From assembly GCA_004151065.3 (NCBI GenBank), contig NWUY0304905108.1, forward strand, positions 1-11,197: 11,197 nucleotides of DNA, read 5' to 3'. The notes below the pieces were generated by a model. That model had not been told where the DNA came from, made no database searches, and worked only from the letters and a program-made list of their open reading frames with translations. Each line of letters begins with the position of its first letter. Position 1 is the first letter of the stretch. Source of the DNA: Larix sibirica. Taxonomy: Eukaryota > Streptophyta > Pinopsida > Pinales > Pinaceae. Made by a program: the position numbers and the translations under genes. Below are positions 1 through 7,420 of the stretch, piece by piece.

Positions 1-112
1 CCAACCAACATTTATATTTCCTATTGTGAATTTAGTGTACATGGTATATAATGTTCAAGCAATATGTTTTCATGAAAAGCTAGTATTGACATTCTACAAT
101 TTTCCAATTCAG

Positions 113-330
113 ACATGGCTGAAAAGATGACCCCCAAAAGCTATTATGATAAGATTAGTAGGAGAAGTCAGTTGGTTCTGTCAATTTCATACCATTGCTC
201 TTATAAGAGTCTCACCATTTCCTTACACAATTTTCAATTATGTTGTTGTTGCAACAAATGTCAAGTATGTCCCGTATATATGTGAGTCATTTGTTGGAAT
301 GGCTCCAGAAACCTTCATTGCTATATACAA
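113..330 (+). pseudogene. Exon fragment of a TVP38/TMEM64 (SNARE-associated Golgi, VTT-domain) protein
   Basis: Frame 2 gives an exon of about 72 codons. It contains WLKR, then a stop, then [46 protein letters not shown] and [14 protein letters not shown]. This is the hallmark stretch of plant SNARE-associated Golgi / DedA-like membrane proteins: an R-x-SPFPY re-entrant segment, then an N-Y-x-x-ATNVKY-x-PY motif, then a G-M-x-PE helix. These are multipass endomembrane proteins, and family members act as lipid scramblases or in vesicle traffic. The upstream sequence TTTTCCAATTCAG ends at 112 and is a good 3' splice site. GTGAGA at 331 is a good 5' splice site, leaving the exon in phase 2. A TGA at 128-130 interrupts the frame where family members have a residue just before the conserved Pro. 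Together with several changed conserved residues, this suggests a pseudogene or a captured exon. No neighbouring exon is recognisable in the window. Family assignment is from remembered motifs, not a search. Confidence 0.7.
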
Positions 331-1061
331 GTGAGAAATTATATGTTGTTTTACTAGCATAAATTTTATATGTACTTATCTATTAGAAGTTATAACTGCT
401 TTTATATGCTATGTGTGGGAATGCAAACCTCTTTTTGATGGGTTTGTCATTCAACTCTGATATGGGAAAATGTTGATAAATGATCAAAATTATGGAGTGC
501 ATTGAGTGGTTTTAACTTGCAACTATCATTTCAATACACAATAAGTCATAAACCCGATTTTATGCCTCTTTAAATGCAATCAATAAGTATTTTCAAAATT
601 TGATGCGGTAGAGTATATTGATATTGTGACGTTCTAGCTTCGTTATTACACCATTGGCCTCTTAAAACCATGCAGATGAATGAAGCTAGAGTATAAATTT
701 GCTTGAAGATGCAATTTTCTGTAAACTTTGAGGGTCAATGTTATATTTTAAGGGGGCAAGACTACAATCAAGTAGAAAACAAACTTTTGAATAAGATATG
801 CTAGAATAAAATTTGATTGTATGGTTACAATTAACGTTTTCATCTAATCCGATCAAAGTTATGCCACAAAACATTATATGTATTATTGTTTACCTAAATA
901 CTTTATTTTTGTCGTTTTCTTATTCATCGGCTAAGGTTATATATTGAAGGGATTATGTTTTCATGCCTTTTTAATTCACTCTTTACATCTATGTGGATGG
1001 TATTATGTATGTATACAATATAACTAGGAAGTTATTAGGTATGTACATCTATTTTGAATAT
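331..1061. other. AT-rich stretch without a recognisable gene
   Basis: This begins with the splice donor of the preceding exon, so its left part could be intron sequence. I see no further exon of that gene, no transposon domain and no RNA gene. The reading frames here are short and have no protein-like motif. Confidence 0.5.
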
Positions 1062-1134
1062 CTCTGTATTTTTTTTTAAATCTCCCATTTTCGTCGGATA
1101 TCCGACGTTCCCTTCCAAAGAATCCGACGTCGTC

Positions 1135-1274
1135 GCCATACCACCGACGGTACGAGGATCCGGATATCATACGTCATATAATGCAATTACCGTCGGAGAT
1201 CTGACGTTCGATTCACAAAAATACGACGAGCATGCCAAACCACCAACGTCTCGTACCGTCGGTGGTTTGGCATG
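1135..1274. repeat. Two competing inverted repeats sharing one arm
   Basis: The segment 1250-1271 pairs with 1135-1156 over 22 bp with one mismatch; 16 of these (1141-1156 with 1250-1265) are perfect. The overlapping segment 1257-1274 also pairs with 1231-1248 over 18 bp with one mismatch, with only an 8-nt loop between. The 14 outermost bases, CATGCCAAACCACC and its complement, are perfect. The two pairings share the bases 1257-1271, so a single strand could form either the long-range stem or the tight hairpin, but not both. Confidence 0.85.
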
Positions 1275-1288
1275 ATATCCATCATGTC

Positions 1289-1380
1289 TATCGGATAACC
1301 GACGCCTCTGTTGGCGGATATCCGACGCCTCTGTTGGCGGATATCCGACGCCTCAGTTGGTGGATATCTAACAACTCTTA
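1289..1380 (+). repeat. 23-bp tandem repeat, four copies
   Basis: Four consecutive 23-bp units begin at 1289, 1312, 1335 and 1358. The two central units are identical except for one base in the tail (CCTCTGT versus CCTCAGT). The first unit differs at its start and centre, and the fourth is the most diverged. Each unit contains one palindrome core (CGGATATCCG or a variant) followed by a CCTCTGT-like tail. This is local tandem expansion of one palindrome unit. Confidence 0.85.
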
Positions 1381-1609
1381 AATTAACGTATGTCGGATAT
1401 CCGACCTCCTATAAAGTTATAAGTGTCAGATATTCGACGAGAATATTAAAAGAGTAGTGGTCGGATATCCGACGAGTCCATTTTGTTGTCGGGTATCCGC
1501 CGAAGTGCAACTAACGTTTAAAGATGGAGAAGCTTGTCGGATGGTCGACAGGGTGATGTCGAAAATCAGACATATATGCCGTCGTATTTTGGGTTAAAAA
1601 ATCCTAGTG

Positions 1610-2078
1610 ATTTGAGCTAATGGCCTATCAAACTTATCCAACCAACCTTCTTCAAAATCTATGAAATGTCTGATAGAATTACCCACCCTCTCCATAATTT
1701 TACTATGCCACAACTCTATAGGAAGGCCAAGCATCAAGACCCATACTTTTTGAAAAAAATGGGCTCTCTTCTTGGGTTAAAATCTATGGTCCAATGTTTT
1801 AAAAGTTGTCCTAATAATCCTCACATCTAGTCCTTCTCTAGAATCAACTTCACATATTTCTTAGAGTTTAGAATGAAGATGATCCATCCTCTAACCAATA
1901 AATGAAACTTTGGGACATAGTTAAAAATGGGTTTCCACTTGAGTAACAAAAGATTTAGAGCCAACCCTTGGGGTGTAGATAAGTTGGTAATACGGTGCAC
2001 CGTTAAGGAACTCCTTGCAAAGTTATCCTTGTGTACCACACATGGGGTAGTGTTGGTACACTTGGGGTATAGTGGCAA
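1610..2078 (-). pseudogene. LINE ORF1 fragment, DUF4283 domain (inverted relative to the main LINE)
   Basis: On the minus strand one frame gives LLLLKWKPIFNYVPKFHLLV, then RGWIIFILNSKKYVKLILEK, two stops (TAG at 1827-1829 and a TGA two codons on), then LKHWTIDFNPRREPIFFKK. A one-base shift near 1746 leads into VWVLMLGLPIELWHSKIMER, VGNSIRHFIDFEEGWLDKF and DRPLAQI, with no further stop to 1594. The order is that of DUF4283 in plant L1-type LINE ORF1 proteins: a hydrophobic GW-x-x-F-x-x-NS strand, W-x-x-x-FNP-x-x-E, then the diagnostic VWV-x-x-x-GLP-x-x-LW, then a D-x-x-x-x-x-PLA-x-I tail. These proteins bind the LINE RNA. The zinc knuckle that should follow is missing; the frame runs into the palindrome block at 1609. 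One frameshift and two stops make it non-coding today. Confidence 0.8.
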
Positions 2079-2465
2079 CAGATCAAAATTGACCCCATGT
2101 CATGTGAGTATAATCCTGGTCTAGTTACAGATTCCCCTTGTTACAAACAAAAAAAAAAGCTTTAAAGCCTTCCTTTTAACTACTTTACCCATAAACCTTC
2201 CACCAATGGTCATAGCCATCAACCCCCGCACTTATGCAATTTGAATGTGGATTCCTACCACCATTTTGATCTTATCAAATCGAGCTAGTATACATTTAGA
2301 TTATTGGTCGGGTGCTTCCTTACAATAACCAAAAACAACTTTATAGTTGGACAACTTTCTTAAACCTTGATCGTGTAAGTTTGCACCTCCTCACAATTAT
2401 TGATAGGTATTGAACCATCTAACCATGAACACTACAACTTTCCATATCTTTAAATTGTACATTTG

Positions 2466-2723
2466 CTAGTGTAATGAATGTCCTTTGTTTTGGATCCACC
2501 CCTTCATCTGTGTATGTACCACATGCAACTTATCCATCTCCATGATGTTGCCATTTGCCAAATCTGATGAACCAACAATTTCCATCACCTTGGTTGTATA
2601 GGATGTGTTAAATATTTTAGTACATTCCCATATTCCCATAAGCTCAACATGCATCCAGAAAACCCAACTAAAACTTAGCAAATCTTCGTCGCCATAATCA
2701 ACTAAATTTGTCTCCTCTTCCAT
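2466..2723 (-). pseudogene. 85-codon minus-strand frame, possibly the N-terminal part of the same LINE ORF1
   Basis: An ATG at 2721-2723 opens 85 codons beginning MEEETNLVDYGDEDLLSF, with acidic residues at the N-terminus. I do not recognise a domain. It lies on the same strand as the DUF4283 fragment and about 390 bp upstream of it. Plant LINE ORF1 proteins usually carry a poorly conserved acidic or serine-rich leader before DUF4283, so it may be that leader. The region between them (2079-2465) has stops in all minus frames. It could also be a chance open frame. Confidence 0.3.
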
Positions 2724-4052
2724 GAAGTCATGACCTTAGCACCATCCACCTCAATTGTGAAACCCTAGATCGTTTCCATGATTGCAGTGCCTCTCATAGT
2801 ATTCATCTAAAAAAAACTTGTATACCATCAATCTATAGGAAGAGAAAATCCTAATATATCTAAACTCAAAAGAGCACCAAATTTGTAGAAAAGATACTAA
2901 ACTAGGATACGTAGTTAGATCCATGCTAAGTCACTTAAAAACAATTGAGAAAGATTTGTCAACCATGGACCATTTATAAGGGACAAATTAACATATTATA
3001 TATATATAAAGTGGTGATGATACATAATCCGCAAACTCCATATACTCATGAATCTCATATAAGGCTCCTATTAATTACTCTATAGACCTACAATATTTTC
3101 CACAAAAAATACCTCAATAAGTAGTGGGTACAATAATACACAAATACACAAATAAAGTATAAGACATTAGATAATTGCACCTTGAAAACAATGATATTAT
3201 GTATATGTTTATTATATAAATTTTATTTTGTTAAGTATGTAGCAATATATAATATTGATTATACTATTTTTATTATTTTTGTTATATCCATTAAGTACTA
3301 AACTGTGTAAATGCATTGAAGGGAAATATATGAAAAGATGTGTAATTTTGTTTCAACTAATTTTCAAAATAAAAATAAATCGGATACTAATTAATTTTCT
3401 AATTATAATATAACTTGGAGGGGATGCTCTATTTTATTTCATTTCATTTCATAATAAAAATAAATCCGATACTAATTAATTTTGTGATATAGTATAACTT
3501 GGAAACGATGCTCCATTTTATTTCATATTTGAAATTAATACAATCCAAAGGAATTTGAGAGTAGATTCAATCTCATTCGATATATGAAATTAAAGAAATC
3601 TAAAATAATGTATCTAAGTTTGAAAATAAAAATAAAATAAAATAAAAACCATTTTCGCAAAGTTTGGCAAAGTTTTTAGATTGAAAATGTGAATGTAATT
3701 TCCTATGTTTACAGTTTGAAAACATAGAAATTAAAAAAAAAAAAAATTAAAACTAAAGACAAGAGAGTGGCATTAATCTCCTAACCTCCATTTATATTTT
3801 ATTTTAATATTTTTATATATTTTGGGACTAGATCAATCAAATAAGTCCTGATTAGGAACTTGTCTTCGATTATGGCACTCTGCCCTATGTGGCACTAAAA
3901 TGCAAAAGGAAATTATCCATGTTATGGTCGCCACCATATTGACACATCTACATGGCTGACAGCATATGGAGACATCTACCAGATATTTGTGTATGCCATA
4001 GACTAGCATCCTACTAAACTCCCATTAAAAGAATAAAAACAAAAGTTGCGCT
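2724..4052. other. AT-rich stretch without a recognisable gene
   Basis: No protein domain, tRNA or transposon end is recognisable. It contains TATATATATATAAAG near 3000, a short AAAAT-type repeat around 3623-3650, a 14-A run near 3733 and the tandem duplication listed separately. If the inverted ORF1 fragment is part of one LINE insertion, some of this could be inverted 5' untranslated sequence, but nothing in the bases shows it. Confidence 0.5.
3368..3530 (+). repeat. Imperfect 84-85 bp tandem duplication, two copies
   Basis: Copy 1 starts at 3368 and copy 2 at 3453. Both read AATAAAAATAAAT-C-GATACTAATTAATTTT, then a diverged stretch, then TATAACTTGGA, a GATGCTC block and ATTTTATTTCAT. The internal stretch differs (CTAATTATAA versus GTGATATAG), and one indel changes the offset from 85 to 84. 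Copy 2 fades after the TTTCAT motif. Confidence 0.85.
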
Positions 4053-4680
4053 ATGTACCTTGTCTTCATCAATTTTTCCACCACTGATCTTATCCAGGAT
4101 AGTAGATTTTATCCAGTTGATAAGCTTGACCCAATTGCTTAGGTAGCAGCAGTGGATAGTTACTTGCATGAAATGCAGGATTTTCAGGGTTCACCAACAT
4201 AGACAGAGCTAAGAGCTAAGAGCTGAGAGCAAAGGTGTAAGGCAAATACCTCACCCAACATCCCTTCCAAGAACATCAATTACAGGTCCAGATAAACCAG
4301 TTCCAGCTCCAATTACAACAACTCATGAACTGTCTATTTATAAGTAGTTGATCCCATTGAAGAAGTAGGTTACTAAGCAGATGTAGCAGTTCTTATATTA
4401 AATCAAGCCAGCTCCTATTTCGGCCTTTGGGACATCTATAGTTGTTCCATATTACTAGTTATAGATCCAACACTACCAGTAACGCCACTGGTAGCATGAG
4501 CAGCAGGACTATCAATAACCATTGTTGGGTATGAAGCATAAGTAGACCCAACACTATATAGAGCAGTAGAACTAGTAGCAGTTGCTGTTGAAGATTGAGG
4601 TCACCCCAGACTACCACAGTTAGCCAAAGCCATCCGAGGCCGAGCTAGACAACCAGCAACTACAGTTTTCCTCAGGTAGG
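4053..4680. other. Unassigned protein-like but broken region
   Basis: Neither strand has a clean long frame, yet several stretches look coding. Plus frame 0 from the ATG at 4053 reads DLIQDSRFYPVDKLDPIA, a stop (4140), VAAVDSYLHEMQDFQGSPT, a stop (4200). Further right, plus frame 1 is full of CAG/CAA codons mixed with TAG/TAA, as a decayed Gln-rich segment would be. The minus strand from about 4680 to 4436 has one stop in about 80 codons and reads as an Ala/Thr/Ser/Gly-rich chain (STATATSSTALYSVGSTYAS), mostly with T-ending codons. I recognise no family and cannot choose the strand. A GAGCTAA-type triplication sits at 4206-4226. Confidence 0.3.
4473..4494. repeat. Perfect 8-bp stem hairpin
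   Basis: CTACCAGT (4473-4480) and ACTGGTAG (4487-4494) are exact reverse complements around the 6-nt loop AACGCC. A second hairpin of 8-bp arms, TGTTGGGT (4523-4530) and ACCCAACA (4546-4553), lies 29 bp further on with a 15-nt loop. No poly-T tract follows either, so they do not look like terminators. Confidence 0.6.
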
Positions 4681-4693
4681 ATCATTTCGTTTA

Positions 4694-4915
4694 TAAAGAA
4701 ATGAATTTCTCGTGATATTTAGCTACTATTGATGGTGCTACCTGAACCACTTGATAAATAGCCTCTACTACCCTTCCCTCCACTATAGGTGGTTTTGGTC
4801 CAACTACCTCTATCTCTGCTTCTCCTGAAGGGAAGCCGTGCCTCAGGACTCCATTTCTCGTCGGCAGCTTTAACCTGACATCATCAATCGTCTTTCCAGA
4901 TCTATAATTGGTTAA
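4694..4915 (-). pseudogene. Unidentified 74-codon open stretch, possible exon remnant
   Basis: The minus frame between stops at 4916-4918 and 4691-4693 has 74 codons and no ATG. It reads RSGKTIDDVRLKLPTRNGV, LRHGFPSGEAEIEVVGPKPP, IVEGRVVEAIYQVVQVAPSI and VAKYHEKFISL. The amino-acid mix is balanced, most codons start with a purine, and no low-complexity run is present, so it looks like genuine former coding sequence. ATTATAG just upstream (4904-4910 on the plus strand) could be a 3' splice site, making this an internal exon. I do not recognise the family. The opposite strand reads with two stops in the same interval. Whether it belongs with the protein-like region to its left (4053-4680) is open. 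Confidence 0.35.
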
Positions 4916-5409
4916 TTACTGAATTACATGAACGATAAATTAAAGTATCACTGCACATTAGTGGTACAACATATTCTTCTACTGTGCTGACCAATTATAT
5001 ATGTTTACTCATTAGATCTTCTGTATATAAAATAGGGTTAAGTTATTGTCAATGTTACAGCAAAGTTATTATTAATGTTACAACTAGTATAAGTTTCATA
5101 ACTGATTGAGTTCGAGTCAACTCCACTATATGATTTCAATAAGTAAATACAAATGATACTTGTTTTAATAAACAATTAGCATGATGTTGGAATTGCAATT
5201 TATAGTAATGGAACCAAGAATATAATCACTGTTACTTAAGTTATGAGACCATTAATAATGGGCCGAGATCATACTACAGTTTATTTTGTTTATGTTTAAT
5301 TAAACATCTAATTATGATATATTAAATCAGATTTTCAATATCAGTTGTTACTTATTAAGCTTTATGTTTAATTAAATATCTATTTGTTATCTATTAATGC
5401 TATATAATT
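4916..5409. other. AT-rich stretch without a recognisable gene
   Basis: No domain, RNA gene or transposon end is recognisable. It leads up to the point at which LINE ORF1 homology becomes readable (about 5410-5450). The phrase TTTATGTTTAATTAAA-ATCTA occurs twice (near 5290 and 5362), suggesting a small local duplication. Confidence 0.45.
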
Positions 5410-5418
5410 CCAATATCT

Positions 5419-6288
5419 CGTATTCCAATGAAGTAGTAACTTCTTAGGTTTATTCGGGTGAGGTGGAAGTTATTTGGAATGAAGTTTCCTTTACCCCAAG
5501 GATAGATTACTCGCGAGTTTCATTTTGGTGCTTCAATTGTCATGAAGTAGGGCGATAAGTCCTTGGCTTTATCAGTTTTGGGTAAGTTCCAAAATTATCT
5601 TCCTATTATTTCAAAAAATTTATCTAAGGAAAACCGGGTTAATATATTATTCTTAACTATTGATAATTTAAAAGAAGTTCACAATCCCCCAAACACATCA
5701 GAGAACTCTTCATAATTTGGTCATTTATTGCTTGTAAAAGGGGTGTTGGGGGATGTTCCTTCAAATGGTGTTATGGATGATTTGGTGGTTGGACATTTCC
5801 CTTCCGATGGTGTTTTTGTTAATAGTCCTAGTTTTGATGTCTAGGCTTCTGACCATGTTACTCAAATTTGTGAAAATCCTCTTTGTTTACCTTTACAGTC
5901 TTATACTTCTCTTCCATTGAATCATATTTATTCCTATGATCCTAAGGTCACACCAAGGGTTACCCTAGGTTACTCTTCATTGCAATTGGATTCGGGTTCG
6001 AAATATGTCATTCCTATTTTCTCTGGTAAACCTCTTGATGGGTCGGCCTTTCCTATTTCGTCTATTAGGTTTCAGAATGTAACCACAAGGAAAAACTGGG
6101 GCAAAAAAGTTATGTCTAATGACCTTTATGATTGTCAGCCTGATAAAAATTCCAAGTTTGTTAATCCCAACATATCAAAGATTACCTCCATTGGGAAAGA
6201 ACTGTCACCATCCTCTCCTTTAGACTCTTTTCTCGGGGCCCTTAAAGCAGAGATGCCCCAGGCAGGGGTTTCTCAATCATTGTTTTGA
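5419..6288 (+). pseudogene. LINE ORF1, C-terminal half with broken zinc knuckle
   Basis: ORF1 encodes the RNA-binding nucleocapsid-like protein of the LINE. Frame 0 gives EVEVIWNEVSFTPRIDYSRV, then SFWCFNCHEVG, the start of the CCHC zinc knuckle that follows DUF4283 in this family (Cys codons at 5529 and 5538). One base must be skipped near 5547-5551; frame 1 then continues KSLALSVLGKF at the place where H-x4-C should be. Both the expected His and the last Cys are lost (D and S instead). Frame 1 runs on to a TGA at 6286-6288 with two internal stops (TAA 5713-5715, TAG 5842-5844). It passes through a low-homology, Ser/Pro/Asn-rich tail including SYTSLPLNHIYSYDPKVTP and ITSIGKELSPSSPLDSFLGA, as is usual for these proteins. 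The DUF4283 domain is absent on this strand. The end overlaps the start of ORF2. Confidence 0.8.
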
Positions 6289-6965
6289 CCTTCAATGTCA
6301 AAGGGCTTGGTAGTTCTCCCAAAAAAACTGTCTTTAGAAATTTGATTGACATTGTTAAGTCTGATGTTATTCTTCTTCAAGAGACTATGTCCTCCAATAT
6401 TCAGGCATGTGAATATTTTCTCAAGATGTTTCCTTCTTTGAATTTTTGTGGTCAAGATGCAAATGGGATGTCGGGTGGGTTGTTAGTGACTTGGAATCAT
6501 TTAAAGGCACAATTTTTGTCCTATAAGACTGTGGTTGGGATACTTGTGGAAGGCAGGGTTATGGGACTGAATAGGATTACCAGGATCCTAAATATACATG
6601 GGCCTTAAAATCATAGGAAATAATTCTGGGATAAAGTGATAGAAAGCATCCTTCTTAATGATCATGACCTTATTGTAGCAGGTGATTTGAATATGACTGT
6701 GTCCTCCTCTGAAGTATGGGGATCGAGTAGCATAATCGATCCTATGGATGATTACTTTAGAAACAATTTTGAGGATGCCAATCTAATCGATGTCACTCCT
6801 AATGTTTCAGTGCCTACATGGAATAATGGTCGGGTTGGGAAAGCTGGCATAGCTAAAAGGTTGGACCGCTTCCTAATAGTTGAAAGCTTATGCATGGATA
6901 TAGATAGATTTAGATCTTGGTCATTATCTTTAGGGATATCTGACCACAAACCGGTGGTTTTTCAG
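6270..6965 (+). pseudogene. LINE ORF2, apurinic-endonuclease (EN) domain
   Basis: This domain nicks target DNA to start target-primed reverse transcription. Frame 0 reads IIVLTFNVKGLGSSPKK (catalytic Asn), DVILLQETMSS (metal-binding Glu), GMSGGLLVTWN, RILNIHGP (the N-x-Y-GP motif with His for Tyr), LIVAGDLNMTVSSSE (catalytic D-x-N), VPTWNNGR, KRLDRFLI and GISDHKPVVF (SDH triad end). All main catalytic residues of the exonuclease-endonuclease-phosphatase fold are therefore still encoded. The frame is broken only by TAA at 6606-6608 and TAA at 6621-6623, between IHGP and FWDKV; the second is one transition from CAA. There is no in-frame ATG before the domain; an ATC codon at 6276-6278 sits where a Met start would be expected, so the original start may be lost. 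Confidence 0.9.
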
Positions 6966-7420
6966 ATGGATTTAGATAACAGGAAGATGAGCAATGCTTT
7001 TAAGTTTAATCACTCATGTATTGAAGATAAGGGTTTTTGCAAGATGTTTTTTGCTAAATGGAAGGATTATTCAAATAAAGTGTTTCATTCCTCGACTTAG
7101 TCTCTTTTATATAAATTGAAGTTTGATGTGATATCACATGAAAAGAAAAAGGAGGCAAATGAAGCATATTTACTTCAAATTGAGATGGGGTTGAATTCTT
7201 TATCTAAGACTATTCATGATGATTTTTTTTTTTAATCTAGAAAATAAATATTGGCATCATTACAGGCTTCAAGGAAGAAAATCCTCAAACAAGATGAAGA
7301 GGCATGGAGACTTAAAATTTGGGCGGTTTGCTTATCTAGTGGGGATATTAATACAATATTTTTTCAAAATTTTGCGAATTGAAGGAGGATTTATAATTCT
7401 ATATGGGATTTAAATGATCC
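6966..7420 (+). pseudogene. LINE ORF2, linker between endonuclease and reverse transcriptase
   Basis: Frame 0 continues with NAFKFNHSCIEDKGFCKMFF and KWKDYSNKVFHSS. After stops at 7098-7100 (TAG), 7233-7235 and 7245-7247 (both TAA) it resumes as LQASRKKILKQDEEAWRLK, VCLSSGDINTIFFQNFAN, a TGA (7380-7382), then RRIYNSIWDLND. The W-R-x-K ... L-x-x-GD-x-NT-x-FF motif is the conserved connector found just before the reverse transcriptase in plant LINEs. A 12-T run ending at 7233 lies next to the TAA stop, so slippage there may have contributed. Near 7413-7420 the reading must move from frame 0 to frame 1. Confidence 0.85.

Larger units (their letters stand above)
1093..1549. repeat. Array of about eleven 14-bp palindromes related to GTCGGATATCCGAC
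   Basis: Three units are exact self-complementary copies of GTCGGATATCCGAC, at 1093-1106, 1392-1405 and 1460-1473. The first extends to a 16-bp perfect palindrome at 1092-1107. Near-copies with one to five changes start at 1157, 1290, 1313, 1336, 1359, 1425, 1488 and 1536. Spacing is 23 bp in the middle, then 33, 33, 35, 28 and 48 bp to the right. Several changes hit only one arm, for example GGCGGATATCCGAC, so the copies are diverging. The array resembles subterminal binding-site clusters of plant DNA transposons. It is not a CRISPR array, because spacers are irregular and partly repeated. Confidence 0.85.
1062..1609. mobile_element. Possible non-autonomous CACTA-like DNA transposon
   Basis: A block rich in short palindromes and inverted repeats has edges that resemble imperfect terminal inverted repeats. 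Read inward from the right end on the minus strand it begins CACTAGGATTTTTTAACCC, then AAAATACGACGG. Read inward from the left end it begins CTCTGTATTTTTTTTTAAAT, then CTCCCATTTTCGTCGG. The order is the same on both sides: C-CT, a T run, AA, CCCA, and a CG-CGG motif. CACTA superfamily elements have 5'-CACTA termini and many subterminal repeats that bind transposase, which fits the palindrome array inside. There is no transposase coding sequence, so the element would be non-autonomous. Weak points are that the left terminus is degenerate, no clean 3-bp target duplication is visible (TAT before, ATT after), and the CACTA-like motif also reads as the continuation of an ORF1 frame on the minus strand. 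Confidence 0.42.

Noticed and set aside
686-874. 62-codon minus-strand frame
   Set aside because: No motif, no ordered context, and short AT-rich frames like this are expected by chance.
1054-1275. 73-codon plus-strand frame through the palindrome block
   Set aside because: It has a TTG start and its residues simply translate the palindromes and inverted repeats; no protein motif.
1093-1549. CRISPR-like repetition
   Set aside because: Units are palindromic, spaced irregularly from 23 to 133 bp, the intervening DNA is partly repeated, and the context is a plant genome.
1927-2124. 65-codon plus-strand frame
   Set aside because: It is the shadow of the minus-strand DUF4283 frame in the same interval.
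2996-3012. TATATATATATAAAG as a promoter TATA box
   Set aside because: Simple TA repeats are common here and no transcribed feature starts nearby.
3910-4005. Plus-strand stretch reading TAYGDIYQIFVYAID
   Set aside because: Protein-like to the eye but only about 35 codons, with no recognisable family or splice context.
4133-4145. AATTGCTTAGGTA as partner of GATTGCTTGGGTT (after the A tail at 10658) for a LINE target-site duplication
   Set aside because: 10 of 11 central bases match, but this could occur by chance in 11 kb of AT-rich DNA, and readable LINE sequence begins 1.3 kb further right.
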